DNA of 64,000 nucleotides from Mycobacterium sp. 1554424.7 (lineage in GTDB: Bacteria > Actinomycetota > Actinomycetes > Mycobacteriales > Mycobacteriaceae): contig NZ_LZSE01000007.1 in NCBI RefSeq assembly GCF_001665295.1, positions 62,001 through 126,000 on the forward strand, written 5' to 3'. Under the pieces are notes generated by a model. The model was not told the DNA's origin, searched no databases, and saw only the letters and a list, made by a program, of their open reading frames with translations. Of the stretch, positions 1 through 10,387 are shown piece by piece; position 1 is the stretch's first letter; every line of letters begins with the position of its first letter. The translations under genes were made by a program, and so were the position numbers.

Positions 1-1011
1 GGCGCCGCCGGCGCCGGCCAATCCAGAGGTAGCGGCGCCGCCGGCGCCGCCGGTCCCGCCCGCTGCCAGGTCGATTCCGAAGATGCTGTGGGCGAAGCCG
101 GCGCCGCCGGCGCCGCCGACCCCGCCGGTCCCAGTGGTCGCGGCGCCCCCGGCGCCACCTGTACCGCCGAAACCGGTGAAGAGGCCTAACCCGTTGCCGC
201 CGGCGCCGCCGGCCCCGGCTATGCCACTGGTAGCGGCGCCACCGGCCCCGCCGGTCCCGCCGGCGCCTACCAGGAAACCGGCGTTGCCGCCGGCGCCGCC
301 GGCTCCGCCGTTCCCGGTGCCGGTGGCGGCCCCGCCGATGCCGCCCATGCCGCCGTTGCCGAACAGCAGCCCGTTACCCCCAGACCCGCCGGCGCCGCCG
401 CCGGTTCCGCCGACCCCGCCGATGCCGCCACTGCCCCACAGCAACCCGCCGGTTCCGCCGTTGCCGCCCGCGGCGCCGGCGCCGCCGGCGCCGCCGGTTC
501 CGCCGACGCCGATCAGCCCGGCAGCGCCGCCCGCACCACCCGATTGCCCGTCAGCACCCGAACCCCCATTGCCGCCGTTACCGATCAAGAACCCACCGGC
601 ACCACCGGCCTGGCCGGTTCCCGTCGCTCCGTTCGCGCCGTTCCCGATCAGCGGGCGCCCCAACAATGTCTCGGTGGGCGCATTGATCGCCCCGAGCACG
701 TCTTGCTCAAGCGTCTGCAGCGGTGAGGCATTGGCCGCCTCGGCGGTCGCATACGCGCCCGCGCCGGAGGTCAGCGCTTGCACAAACCGTTGATGAAACT
801 CGCTGGCCTGCGCGCCGAGCGCCTGGAAGTCTTTGCCGACTCCGGCGAATAGCGATGCCACCGCGGTCGATACTTCGTCCTGGGCAGCCGGCATCAGCCC
901 GGTAGTGGGAAGGGCGGCCGCCGCACGGGCCTCGTCCAGAGCGGAGCCGATGCCTTCCACGGACCGGGCCGCTGACTCCACCCATTCCGGATCTACGACT
1001 ACAAACGACAT
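1..1011 (-). CDS. PE_PGRS family protein, 3' end cut by the window edge
   Basis: The first ~95 residues form a PE domain with Pro-Glu at residues 8-9 after an MSFVVVD start. After a short linker containing LIGNGANG, the rest is an uninterrupted run of GGAGG / GGTGG / GNGG repeats typical of PGRS proteins. The start is the ATG whose complement lies at 1009-1011; the frame is open to base 1, giving at least 337 codons without the C-terminus. PE domains are exported through ESX (mainly ESX-5) to the cell surface. I cannot see the canonical YxxxD/E motif with certainty, though AYATAEAAN follows the PE domain in the usual position (YATAE). The exact function is unknown, as for most PE_PGRS proteins. 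Confidence 0.95.
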   Translation of the reverse strand, partial: MSFVVVDPEWVESAARSVEGIGSALDEARAAAALPTTGLMPAAQDEVSTAVASLFAGVGKDFQALGAQASEFHQRFVQALTSGAGAYATAEAANASPLQTLEQDVLGAINAPTETLLGRPLIGNGANGATGTGQAGGAGGFLIGNGGNGGSGADGQSGGAGGAAGLIGVGGTGGAGGAGAAGGNGGTGGLLWGSGGIGGVGGTGGGAGGSGGNGLLFGNGGMGGIGGAATGTGNGGAGGAGGNAGFLVGAGGTGGAGGAATSGIAGAGGAGGNGLGLFTGFGGTGGAGGAATTGTGGVGGAGGAGFAHSIFGIDLAAGGTGGAGGAATSGLAGAGGA

Positions 1012-1393
1012 AGGCCGTTCCCTTCCGCGTACGAAATCCCCCGCATCAAGGGCGAATTGATGTCATTCGTCCGGCGCGTCGCCCAGCAGAGCATTCGCGG
1101 CATTGCGGCATCAGCTCGGACCGGTCGTACAGTGCTAAACGTCTTGTTAGCTAACGGAACAGTGAGCTCGGCCCCTCGGACTTGTTCTCCCACACGGTGT
1201 TTGACACCCCGGTGGTATCGCGATATTCGCGTCTGCTCCTGTGATGCTCGTCACTCGGGCCACGTTAACTCGACGGGCGAATGTACCGATAATCGAGATG
1301 CTGTGGGGCTGCGGTTGCTTGAGCGCCGCCGCCGAATCCGGTCGAGTCTTTACGAAATCCTAACTTGGCGGCGAGGCTCGACGAGCCGACCAT
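1012..1393. other. Intergenic region between divergent PE_PGRS and sigma-factor genes
   Basis: 382 bp with no convincing gene. It must hold the promoters of both divergent genes. The only clear symmetry is the perfect 10-bp palindrome GTTAGCTAAC at 1146-1155. I could not place a convincing GGAA...GTT promoter of the SigE/SigH type. Confidence 0.5.
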
Positions 1394-1978
1394 GTGAGCA
1401 TGGGCACCGGCTGCTTGGACAGGGACTCGGCGTTGGCGTTGCGATTCGAACGCGACGCGGTACCGCTGCTCGATGACCTCTATGGCGCCGCTCGAAGGCT
1501 GACCGGCAATCGCGCCGACGCCGAGGATCTGGTCCAGGACACGATGCTCAAGGCCTACAGTCAATTTCATACACTGCGGGAGGAATTGCATCTGCGTGCA
1601 TGGCTGTATCGCATCATGCATAACACGTGGTTCAACAACCATCGGAAGTCCCTGTCCCGGCCCGCCGAGCTGCTAAGCGAAGACATCGATCACGTAGAGC
1701 ACCACGGGCGGTTTGCGGATTGCTCGGCACGGTGCAGCTCCGCGGAGCTCGATGTGCTCAAGAGCCTGTCGGACCGCAAGGTGGTCGAAGCACTCGCAGC
1801 GTTGCCGGAAAGCCAACGAATGACCGTCTACTACGCCGATGTCCACGGTTACCGATACCGAGAGATCGCGGAGATATTGGACACCCCGATCGGAACGGTG
1901 ATGTCGCGCCTGCATAGCGCGCGCCGCAGGCTGCGCGGGTTGCTGGCCGAAGTGGCCCGGGATCAGGGCCTCATCTGA
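1394..1978 (+). CDS. ECF RNA polymerase sigma factor, SigH-like
   Basis: A 194-residue sigma-70 family protein with region 2 at about residues 15-85 ([20 protein letters not shown] and the RAWLYRI core) and region 4 at about 130-190 ([19 protein letters not shown] then [16 protein letters not shown]). The wording is very close to mycobacterial SigH ([24 protein letters not shown]), which controls oxidative and heat stress genes. SigH is normally followed by the zinc anti-sigma RshA; nothing like it follows here, so this is probably a SigH paralogue. Start is GTG 1394 or ATG 1400; no clear ribosome site distinguishes them. Confidence 0.9.
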   Translation: MSMGTGCLDRDSALALRFERDAVPLLDDLYGAARRLTGNRADAEDLVQDTMLKAYSQFHTLREELHLRAWLYRIMHNTWFNNHRKSLSRPAELLSEDIDHVEHHGRFADCSARCSSAELDVLKSLSDRKVVEALAALPESQRMTVYYADVHGYRYREIAEILDTPIGTVMSRLHSARRRLRGLLAEVARDQGLI

Positions 1979-2103
1979 GTTCAGACACGGGGTTTCCAAT
2001 ATGTCTTAGGTCGGTGAGTTACTCATTGTGGAGCTCCGCCGTTAGGTCACATGCGCCACAGCCGCCCCCCTGCGCAGGAAGCGCCTTGTCGTTCCCCGCT
2101 CGA

Positions 2104-2148
2104 TTGCACCAATTAGGTCGGCGAACTATAGTCTGGACACATGTCCAG
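2104..2148 (+). promoter_or_regulatory. Sigma-A-like promoter with perfect palindromic operator
   Basis: TTGCAC (2104-2109), 17-bp spacer, TATAGT (2127-2132), directly followed by the palindrome CTGGACA-CA-TGTCCAG (2133-2148), which would cover the transcription start. It lies ~90 bp upstream of the glycosyltransferase and is likely the control point of that cluster. The 7-bp arms with a 2-bp centre suit a TetR-type repressor; the regulator is not identified. Confidence 0.6.
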
Positions 2149-2237
2149 TTTGCTGTCACGGAGCTCGGGAGTCCGTTGATCGCGATGGATTGGGGGCCGG
2201 CCGTCCGCGGTCTTTCGTCGGCGGATAAGAGTTGAGT

Positions 2238-3467
2238 ATGCGAATTGCCCTGCTGTCCTATCGCAGTAAGGACCATTGCGGCGGACAGGGCGTCTACGTG
2301 CGCCATCTCAGCCGCGGCCTGGTCGAGCTCGGCCATGACGTCGAGGTCTTCTCCGGCCAGCCCTATCCCGAGCTGCTCGATCCGCGGGTGCGGTTGACCA
2401 AGGTGCCCAGCCTGGACCTGTACCGCGAGCCGGACCCGTTCCGGGTGCCGCGCCCGAGCGAGATCCGCGACTCGATCGACCTGCTCGAACTGCTGACCGT
2501 GTGGACGGCGGGCTTCCCCGAACCGCGAACGTTCACCATGCGTGTCGCCCGGCTGCTGACCGAGCGGGCGAACGACTTCGACCTCGTGCACGACAACCAG
2601 AGCCTGGGCACCGGCCTGCTGGCGATCGCCGACGCGGGATTGCCGGTGGTGGCCACCGTGCACCACCCCATCACCCGCGACCGCGTGCTGGACGTGGCCG
2701 CCGCGCGGTGGTGGCGCAAACCGCTGGTGCACCGCTGGTATGGGTTTTCCAAGATGCAGGAGCAGGTGGCCCGCCGGATCCCCGACCTGCTGACGGTCTC
2801 GTCGTCGTCGGCCGCCGACATCGTCGCCGACTTCGGCGTCTCCCCCGAGCAACTGCACGTCGTGCCGTTGGGCGTGAACACCGAGCTGTTCCAACCGGGT
2901 TCGCGCCCCCGGCAGCCCGGCCGGATCATCGCGATCGCCAGCGCCGACACCCCGCTGAAGGGGGTTCGCACGCTGCTGCACGCGGTCGCCAATCTGCGCA
3001 CCCACCGCGACGTCGAGTTGCGGCTCGTCGCCAAGGTCGAACCCAACGGTCCCACCCACAAACTCATCGCGGAGCTGGGCATCTCGGACATCGTCCACAT
3101 CACCAGCGGGCTTTCCGACGAAGCGCTCGCGGCCCTGTTCGCGTCGGCCGAGGTCGCCTGCATTCCCTCGCTCTACGAAGGGTTTTCGCTGCCCGCCGTG
3201 GAAGCCATGGCGAGCGGAACGCCGATTGTGGCCAGCCGGGTGGGCGCGCTGCCCGAAGTCCTGGGGACCGACGGCGCCTGCGCCGAGCTGGTGCCGCCGG
3301 CCGACGTCGACGCCCTGACCGGCGCGCTCGGCGAGCTGCTCGACTCACCGGAGAAGCGCCGCACCATGGGCAAGGCGGGGCGGGATCGCGCGATCAACGT
3401 GTTCAGCTGGGAGGCCGTGGCCGCTCAAACCGTGCAGGTGTACGAGCGGGCGCTCGCGCGATGCTGA
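2238..3467 (+). CDS. GT4-family (GT-B fold) glycosyltransferase
   Basis: A 409-residue retaining GT-B glycosyltransferase. The N-terminal donor-independent half begins MRIALLSYRSK with the GGQGVYVRHL acceptor loop; the C-terminal half carries VVPLGVNTELF and the nucleotide-sugar binding EGFSLPAVEAMASGTPIVAS signature (E-x7-E type). Sugar donor and acceptor cannot be read from sequence. ATG 2238 is chosen because family members start MRIA.LSYRS; a TTG six bases earlier is possible. The stop overlaps the next start (ATGCTGA), so the two are translationally coupled. It heads a cluster with two methyltransferases and a toroid protein. Confidence 0.9.
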   Translation: MRIALLSYRSKDHCGGQGVYVRHLSRGLVELGHDVEVFSGQPYPELLDPRVRLTKVPSLDLYREPDPFRVPRPSEIRDSIDLLELLTVWTAGFPEPRTFTMRVARLLTERANDFDLVHDNQSLGTGLLAIADAGLPVVATVHHPITRDRVLDVAAARWWRKPLVHRWYGFSKMQEQVARRIPDLLTVSSSSAADIVADFGVSPEQLHVVPLGVNTELFQPGSRPRQPGRIIAIASADTPLKGVRTLLHAVANLRTHRDVELRLVAKVEPNGPTHKLIAELGISDIVHITSGLSDEALAALFASAEVACIPSLYEGFSLPAVEAMASGTPIVASRVGALPEVLGTDGACAELVPPADVDALTGALGELLDSPEKRRTMGKAGRDRAINVFSWEAVAAQTVQVYERALARC

Positions 3468-4217
3468 CGCTGGATTTCGACCGGCTGCGAATTGGGCCGT
3501 CCACCAAGGTGATCGACGTGGGATGCGGGGCCGGCCGGCATTCCTTCGAGGCGTATCGCCGCGGCGCCGACGTCGTCGCCTTCGACCGGGATGCGGACGA
3601 GCTGCGTTCCGTCGACGCCATCCTGAAAGCGATGGCCGAGAACGGAGAGGCGCCCGAGGCGGCCTCGGCGAAGGTCGCGCACGGCGACGCCCTGAAGCTC
3701 CCCTACCCCGACGAGACGTTCGACTGCGTCATCGCCTCGGAGATCCTCGAACACGTCCCGCAAGACGACGCGGCCATCGCCGAACTGGTCAGGGTCCTCA
3801 AAGTCGGTGGGACCCTGGCGGTCAGCGTCCCGCGCTGGCTTCCCGAGCGGGTGTGCTGGCTGCTCTCCGACGAATATCACGCCAACGAGGGCGGCCATGT
3901 GCGGATCTACCGGGCGAGCGAGCTGCGCGGCAAGATCTCTCGCGGCGGAATGGAATTGATCCACGCGCATCACGCGCACGCGCTGCACTCGCCGTTCTGG
4001 TGGCTGAAATGCGCGGTGGGCGTGTCGAATTCCGATCACCCCGCCGTGGCGGCCTATCACAAGCTGCTGGTGTGGGACCTGATGCGACGACCCAAGGTGA
4101 CGCAGCTGGCCGAGTCGATCCTCAACCCGCTGGTCGGCAAGAGCGTGGTGCTGTATTTCGCGAAGTACTTCACCGCGCTGCCGGCCGCGGAAAGCGAAGC
4201 CGCCCCGGGGTATTCAG

Positions 4218-4231
<14 letters not shown>
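3461..4231 (+). CDS. Class I SAM-dependent methyltransferase
   Basis: 256 residues, Methyltransf_11/25 type. Motif I is VIDVGCGAGRHS (about 18-29); the acidic residue ending strand 2 is in VVAFDRD; motif IV is DCVIASEILEHV, and the post-I GDALKLPYPDETFD stretch is typical of small-molecule methyltransferases. A 7-bp overlap with the glycosyltransferase and a 14-bp overlap with the following gene show a single operon. Substrate unknown, presumably the product or carrier of the neighbouring glycosyltransferase. The C-terminal ~90 residues contain aromatic, possibly membrane-facing helices (SPFWWLKCAVG, VVLYFAKYFTAL). Confidence 0.88.
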
Positions 4232-5949
<1,718 letters not shown>

Positions 5950-5995
5950 CTATCCGACCGCTGCCCAGGCGGCGCAGTCGCTCTACCATCGTGCT

Positions 5996-6673
5996 GTGTG
6001 CGCATTCCCCCTCCGCAAGTTGCTTGATATCGGGACGGCCGCCGTCGTCGCCGCGGCCGCGCTGACGCTGTCCGCCGTGGTGCCGGCGGCGACGCCCTGG
6101 GCGGCCGCCGCGAGCTGTCCCGCGGTGCAGGTCGTCTTCGCCCGCGGGCGGTACGAGTCGCCCGGCACCGGCACGCTCGGCAGCGCGTTCATCAGCGCGC
6201 TGCGATCCAAGGTTTCCAAAAACATCGGCGTCTACGCCGTGAACTACCCCGCCGACACCGAGATCGACATCGGCGCGAACGACATGAGCCACCACGTGCA
6301 GGACATGGTCAACAACTGCCCGGACACCCGGCTCGTGCTGGGCGGCTACTCGCTGGGCGCGGCGGTCACCGACGTGGTGCTCGCGGTGCCGTTCAACGCG
6401 TTCAAATTCGACAGCCCCCTGCCGTCGGGCGTCGACCAGCACATCGCCGCCGTCGCGCTGTTCGGCAACGGCAGCGCGTGGGCGGGCCCGATCACGAACT
6501 TCAATCCGATCTACAACGACCGGACGATCGAGCTGTGCCACGGCGCCGATCCCGTCTGCAACCCGGCCGATCCGAACACCTGGAAAGAGAACTGGCCGCA
6601 GCACCTCGCCAGCGCGTACATCGACGCGGGCATGGCCAACCAGGCCGCCGATTTCGTCGCGGGCAAGCTGTAA
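5996..6673 (+). CDS. Secreted cutinase-family serine esterase
   Basis: 225 residues with an N-terminal signal peptide (hydrophobic residues ~12-40, AxA cleavage near AAAAS). Cutinase core: CPAVQVVFARGR after cleavage, nucleophile elbow GGYSLGAA with Ser119, Asp186 in CHGADPVC, and His203 in WPQHLAS. Mycobacterial cutinases are secreted lipases/esterases acting on lipid esters outside the cell. GTG 5996 is chosen because a TACCAT -10 box (5984-5989) ends exactly six bases upstream, the usual spacing of leaderless mycobacterial transcripts. It is convergent with the P450 gene, separated by 3 bp. Confidence 0.9.
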   Translation: MCAFPLRKLLDIGTAAVVAAAALTLSAVVPAATPWAAAASCPAVQVVFARGRYESPGTGTLGSAFISALRSKVSKNIGVYAVNYPADTEIDIGANDMSHHVQDMVNNCPDTRLVLGGYSLGAAVTDVVLAVPFNAFKFDSPLPSGVDQHIAAVALFGNGSAWAGPITNFNPIYNDRTIELCHGADPVCNPADPNTWKENWPQHLASAYIDAGMANQAADFVAGKL

Positions 6674-6676
6674 GGA

Positions 6677-7990
6677 CTAAAGGCGCACCGACGCGGTGGT
6701 GCGAGAGCCGAGGTTGGCGGGCATCCGGCTGAATCCGCGCAGGTTGACCAGCCCACGCGGCTGCGGGGGTGCGGCCAGCTCCAGATCCGGGAACGCCTCG
6801 AACAAAGCCCGAAGCGCGGTGGCCCCTTCGATGCGTGCCAGGGCCGCGCCGAGGCAGGCGTGGATGCCCGACGCGAAGGCCAGGTGCTCGCGGGCATTGG
6901 GCCGGGCGACGTCGAATCTCGCGGGCTCGGCGAACACGCGCGGGTCGCGGTTGGCGCCGCCGAGGAGCAGGGCCACCATGTCCCCCGCGGCGACGCGGTG
7001 ACCCGCCAAGTCAAGGTCACATAGCGCGGTGCGCGACGTCATCTGCACCGGGCTGTCCATCCGAAGGATCTCCTCGACGGCCGACTGCCACAGCTCGGGG
7101 TCCGCGCGTAGGCGCGCGAGTTGATCAGGGTTTTGCAGGAGCAGAACGATGCCGTTGCCGATCAGGTTGACGGTGGTCTCAAAGCCCGCGCCAATGAGCA
7201 GGGCGGCGTTGGCGGTGAATTCGTGGTCGGTGAGCGTGCCGTGGGCGGCCAGCCGGCTGAAGGGATTGTCGTCGCCCGCCTCGCCCGCGCGGAGTTGATG
7301 GAAGCGTTCACGCAGTTCGTGATCGGCGCCGCGCAGGCTGTCGATGGCCCGCCGGTACGTCCGCCAACCGATCCCGATGTCCAGCAGCGGGGCCCCGCTG
7401 TGGCCCCACTCCAACATCCACCGGTGGGTGTCGGGGGGCAGGTCGAGAATCTCGGCGATGATGGCCACCGGCAGCTGGGACGCGAAGTCGGCGATCAGAT
7501 CCGGATGTGGCGTTCCCGCAAGGCGATCGACGAGCTCGTCGGTCACCTCGACGACGCGGGCGCCGAGCCGGTCGATCGCACGCGGGGTGAAGCTTTGCGC
7601 CACCGCCTGCCGGTACCGGGTGTGCTCGGGAGGGTCGACGACGACCATGGCGGGCGGTTCGACCGGATTTGCCGCCACGGCGTCGTCCGTCCGTGATATC
7701 AGCGTCCGAAGTGGGCGGGGCAGGTCCATTGCGGACGGCCCCGTCACGCCGAAACGTTTGTCGCGCAACACTTCGCGGCACACACCGTGGTCGACGCTGA
7801 TCCAGGTGAACGGTGTGCGCACCAGCGGTCCCCCCGCCCGGATCTCCTCCATCAGCGGGTAGGGGTCGCTGGCCCGGCCGTGGCCGGCGATCAGACGGGC
7901 CAACGGGTCGCCGCCCAACGCCCGAGCCTTCATGAACGTCCGGGGCACGCCGTGCATGGCGGCCCACCGAACCCACATACGAACGCCCAT
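6677..7990 (-). CDS. Cytochrome P450, CYP140-like
   Basis: 437 residues with the full P450 signature: I-helix AGFETT, K-helix EEILR (ExxR), and the haem loop FASGIHACLGAALAR with Cys379 as the iron ligand. The N-terminus (WAAMHGV) and wording such as APLLDIGI.WR.Y and SPVQ.T.R resemble mycobacterial CYP140 as I remember it; subfamily assignment is tentative. Soluble monooxygenase needing ferredoxin partners, none of which is adjacent. It is divergent from a TetR gene across a 125-bp gap with a palindrome, suggesting substrate-induced derepression. Confidence 0.9.
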   Translation of the reverse strand: MGVRMWVRWAAMHGVPRTFMKARALGGDPLARLIAGHGRASDPYPLMEEIRAGGPLVRTPFTWISVDHGVCREVLRDKRFGVTGPSAMDLPRPLRTLISRTDDAVAANPVEPPAMVVVDPPEHTRYRQAVAQSFTPRAIDRLGARVVEVTDELVDRLAGTPHPDLIADFASQLPVAIIAEILDLPPDTHRWMLEWGHSGAPLLDIGIGWRTYRRAIDSLRGADHELRERFHQLRAGEAGDDNPFSRLAAHGTLTDHEFTANAALLIGAGFETTVNLIGNGIVLLLQNPDQLARLRADPELWQSAVEEILRMDSPVQMTSRTALCDLDLAGHRVAAGDMVALLLGGANRDPRVFAEPARFDVARPNAREHLAFASGIHACLGAALARIEGATALRALFEAFPDLELAAPPQPRGLVNLRGFSRMPANLGSRTTASVRL

Positions 7991-8034
7991 AACAGCCCCC
8001 TAGCAGCGAAGATTCGCTACACTCGCCATTGTGC

Positions 8035-8068
8035 GATACAAATAGACGATTTATGTCTCAAACGTATC
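8035..8068. promoter_or_regulatory. Imperfect palindrome between P450 and TetR genes (operator candidate)
   Basis: Outer arms GATAC (8035-8039) and GTATC (8064-8068) enclose inner arms AGAC and GTCT around an AT-rich centre. A third GATAC lies at 8078-8082. The position between two divergent genes, one a TetR repressor, fits an operator controlling both. Confidence 0.5.
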
Positions 8069-8115
8069 AATGGCCACGATACGACGACCCGCACGGGTGA
8101 GCAAGGAGCAATCAA

Positions 8116-8781
8116 GTGACCACGAGCCGAACGGCGGAGTTCGTGCGGCGCCTCGCCGCGCCCGAGCCTGCGGTGCTTGCGCAACTGCACCGCCCTGACG
8201 ACATCACCACCCGCGTCCTGGCCGCCACCCTCGAACAGGCCGAACTCGTCGGAATACGCCGCATCACCATGGAAGACGTCGCCCGGCGCAGCGGGGTCGG
8301 CCGCGCCACGTTGTACCGCCGCTTTCCCACCAAAGCCGCGCTGATCGACGCCGTCGTCCTGGCCGAAGCCCGCCGCTACTTCGATGGCCACGCGCAAGCC
8401 AGCGCGCAAGCCACCAGCCTCGAGGACCGCCTGGTGTACGGCACCGTGTTCACCGTGACGTTCCTGCGGGAACATGCCTTGCTCAAGAAGTTGCTGCGCA
8501 CCGAGCCCGAGACCATCCTGCCGAGCCTGACCACCGACGCCGGCCCCATCGTCGAGTTCGCCACGGAGCAGGGCATGGCCGACTTGAGGGCGGATATCTA
8601 CGGCACGGCGAGCATCACGCCCGAGCAGGAGCGCCACCTGCGTTCGGTGGCCGAGCTGCACACCCGCCTGACGCTGTCGTTCATCGTCACCCAGCACACC
8701 AGCATCAATTTCGCCACCGTCGAAGACACCCGCGCGTTCGTGCGCCGATACCTGCTGCCGATGGTCACGGGGACGCCCTGA
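8116..8781 (+). CDS. TetR/AcrR family transcriptional regulator
   Basis: 221 residues. The helix-turn-helix spans about residues 51-70 (ITMEDVARRSGVGRATLYRR), followed by the FPTKAAL helix typical of the family; the C-terminal ~140 residues are the ligand-binding, dimerising domain. An N-terminal extension of ~30 residues precedes the first helix. GTG 8116 has an AAGGAG ribosome site at a good distance. It probably regulates the divergent P450 and itself through the palindrome at 8035-8068. Ligand unknown. Confidence 0.88.
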   Translation: MTTSRTAEFVRRLAAPEPAVLAQLHRPDDITTRVLAATLEQAELVGIRRITMEDVARRSGVGRATLYRRFPTKAALIDAVVLAEARRYFDGHAQASAQATSLEDRLVYGTVFTVTFLREHALLKKLLRTEPETILPSLTTDAGPIVEFATEQGMADLRADIYGTASITPEQERHLRSVAELHTRLTLSFIVTQHTSINFATVEDTRAFVRRYLLPMVTGTP

Positions 8782-8787
8782 CCGGCG

Positions 8788-8988
8788 TCAGGCTTCGTAC
8801 GTGACTTGATACCAGTGGAGTACCGGCTTGTGGCTCTTGTCCGCCTGACCGGTGTCCGTGGCGCTGACGACGTTGACATCGGTCACGCCGGGGTTGTGCG
8901 CCTCGATGTAGCGCTCCAATTCGTGCAAAAGCGCGCCATGGGGCTGGGCCGGGTTCGCGAGGGCCTTTGTCCTGCGTGTCTGTGCCAC
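8788..8988 (-). CDS. Small conserved hypothetical protein (66 aa)
   Basis: 66 residues from GTG 8988. Basic N-terminus (AQTRRTKALA), then an amphipathic helix LLHELERYIEAHNPG and a strand-like end (KPVLHWYQVTYEA). No known domain recognised. Codon use matches neighbouring genes. Its stop lies 6 bp from the convergent TetR stop. A longer upstream start at 9048 is open but reads like non-coding sequence. Confidence 0.6.
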   Translation of the reverse strand: MAQTRRTKALANPAQPHGALLHELERYIEAHNPGVTDVNVVSATDTGQADKSHKPVLHWYQVTYEA

Positions 8989-9141
8989 GCGAGAATTATG
9001 CCGTGGCGCGCGCCAATGCGCATGCGATGTTATTGGCTTGCGTTGCAAAGCGATTCGGGCTCGAGCCGCGAGAGTGCAATTGCCAGCGCATTTCCCGAGC
9101 CGGTTTTCGGCGGTGGCACGTTCGCGGTTCAGAAGAAGGGT

Positions 9142-9339
9142 TCAGGCCGGGGTGTCGGTGCTCGAGTACACCTTGAAGTCGCGGATAACCGGGCCACCCG
9201 ATGCGGCGGCGTGCCGCCGGGCAAGGAATGAAGGATGGCGGCGCATCGCATTGCGAAGCTCCCGGTCACGCCGGCGAGCCGCGGCCCATGCCGGATGGGA
9301 CTGAAGAAAAATGACCGTCGCCCCCTCTGCGTTCGCCAC
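9142..9339 (-). CDS. Small hypothetical protein (65 aa)
   Basis: 65 residues from GTG 9339, preceded by a strong GGGAGGAG ribosome site eight bases upstream, which is the main reason for calling it. The protein begins with a short hydrophobic stretch (ATVIFLQSH), then an Arg-rich helix (AAARRRDRELRNAMRRH) and ends VIRDFKVYSSTDTPA. No domain recognised. It is read in the same direction as the 66-aa gene downstream. Confidence 0.55.
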   Translation of the reverse strand: MANAEGATVIFLQSHPAWAAARRRDRELRNAMRRHPSFLARRHAAASGGPVIRDFKVYSSTDTPA

Positions 9340-9573
9340 GATTCCAACTCCTCCCGAGCAATCCGCAAGAGCACCAACAGTGGTGGTTATCGGTTCGTAA
9401 TTCAGGATGCCCTGCGAATCCTGAGACGAAACCCCGCGCCAAGTTGAGAATTAGCCATGAATTTCGGCGTAATCCAGAACCCGCTGGCTCGGCGATCCAC
9501 ACCCTAGCGACGGCCACCGACAGCATTTCCCGTTTCGCGCCCGGACCGCGTCGGCTGCTATCGTGCCTTGCCT

Positions 9574-10386
9574 ATGCAGCAGATAGACCGCCGCCGCATG
9601 ATGTTGACCGCCGGGATCGGCGTGCTGGCAGCCGCGCTGCCACTCCCCGAGGCCTGCGCCTTTCCGAGTCGACCAGATACGCCCAGCGGCCAAAACTACA
9701 TCTTCCAGGACGAATTCGACGGTCCGGCCGGTTCGGCCCCCGACCCGTCGAAGTGGGCGATCGCGAAAGCCCGCGAGACGATCAAGGACCCGACGTATTG
9801 GGAGTTGCCCGAGCACATCGGGCAGTACCGCGACGACCGTAAGAACGTGTTCGTCGACGGCAACTCCAACCTCGTCCTGCGTGCCGCGAAGGACGGTCCC
9901 ACCTACTTCAGCGGCAAGGTCCAAAGCCTGTGGCGGGGCGGCGTCGGGCACACGTGGGAGGCCCGGATCAAGCTCAATTGCCTGACCGCCGGCGCCTGGC
10001 CCGCCTACTGGCTCGGTAACGACGATCAGGGCGAGATCGACGTCATGGAGTGGTACGGCAACGGCAACTGGCCCTCGGCCACCACCGTGCACGCGAAGGC
10101 GAACGGCGGTGAATGGAAGACCCACAACATCGCGATGGACAGCGCCTGGCACACCTGGCGCACCCAGTGGGACGCGGCCGGCATCCGTTTCTGGAAGGAC
10201 TACTCCGACGGCGCCCAGCCCTACTTCGATGTGCCCGCCAGCTCGCTTCCGGATTGGCCGTTCAACAACCCCGGCTACGTCGTGTACCCGGTGTTCAACC
10301 TGGCCGTCGCCGGTTCGGGCGGCGGCGATCCCGGGCCGGGAACCTATCCCGCCGACATGCTGATCGACTGGATTCGCGTCTGGTAG
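9574..10386 (+). CDS. Secreted glycoside hydrolase family 16 protein (Rv0315-like)
   Basis: 270 residues. The N-terminus DRRRMMLTAG plus hydrophobic stretch is a Tat-type signal peptide. The GH16 catalytic motif EIDVMEW (154-160) supplies nucleophile Glu154 and acid/base Glu159. Supporting GH16 features: FQDEFDG, WEARIKLN, WPAYWLGND and GYVVYPVFNLAVAGSGGGDPGPG. Closely resembles M. tuberculosis Rv0315, described as a beta-1,3-glucanase-type exported protein. Acts on beta-glucans outside the cell. ATG 9574 preferred over TTG 9568. Confidence 0.92.
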   Translation: MQQIDRRRMMLTAGIGVLAAALPLPEACAFPSRPDTPSGQNYIFQDEFDGPAGSAPDPSKWAIAKARETIKDPTYWELPEHIGQYRDDRKNVFVDGNSNLVLRAAKDGPTYFSGKVQSLWRGGVGHTWEARIKLNCLTAGAWPAYWLGNDDQGEIDVMEWYGNGNWPSATTVHAKANGGEWKTHNIAMDSAWHTWRTQWDAAGIRFWKDYSDGAQPYFDVPASSLPDWPFNNPGYVVYPVFNLAVAGSGGGDPGPGTYPADMLIDWIRVW

Positions 10387-10387
10387 C

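Noticed and set aside
1-660. Short GCC/GGC repeats resembling a CRISPR or minisatellite
   Set aside because: They are the coding repeats of the PGRS domain; no spacers of constant length.
1012-1393. SigH/SigE-type promoter (GGAA...GTT) before the sigma gene
   Set aside because: GGAACA at 1157 has its nearest GTT at a 22-bp spacing, too far.
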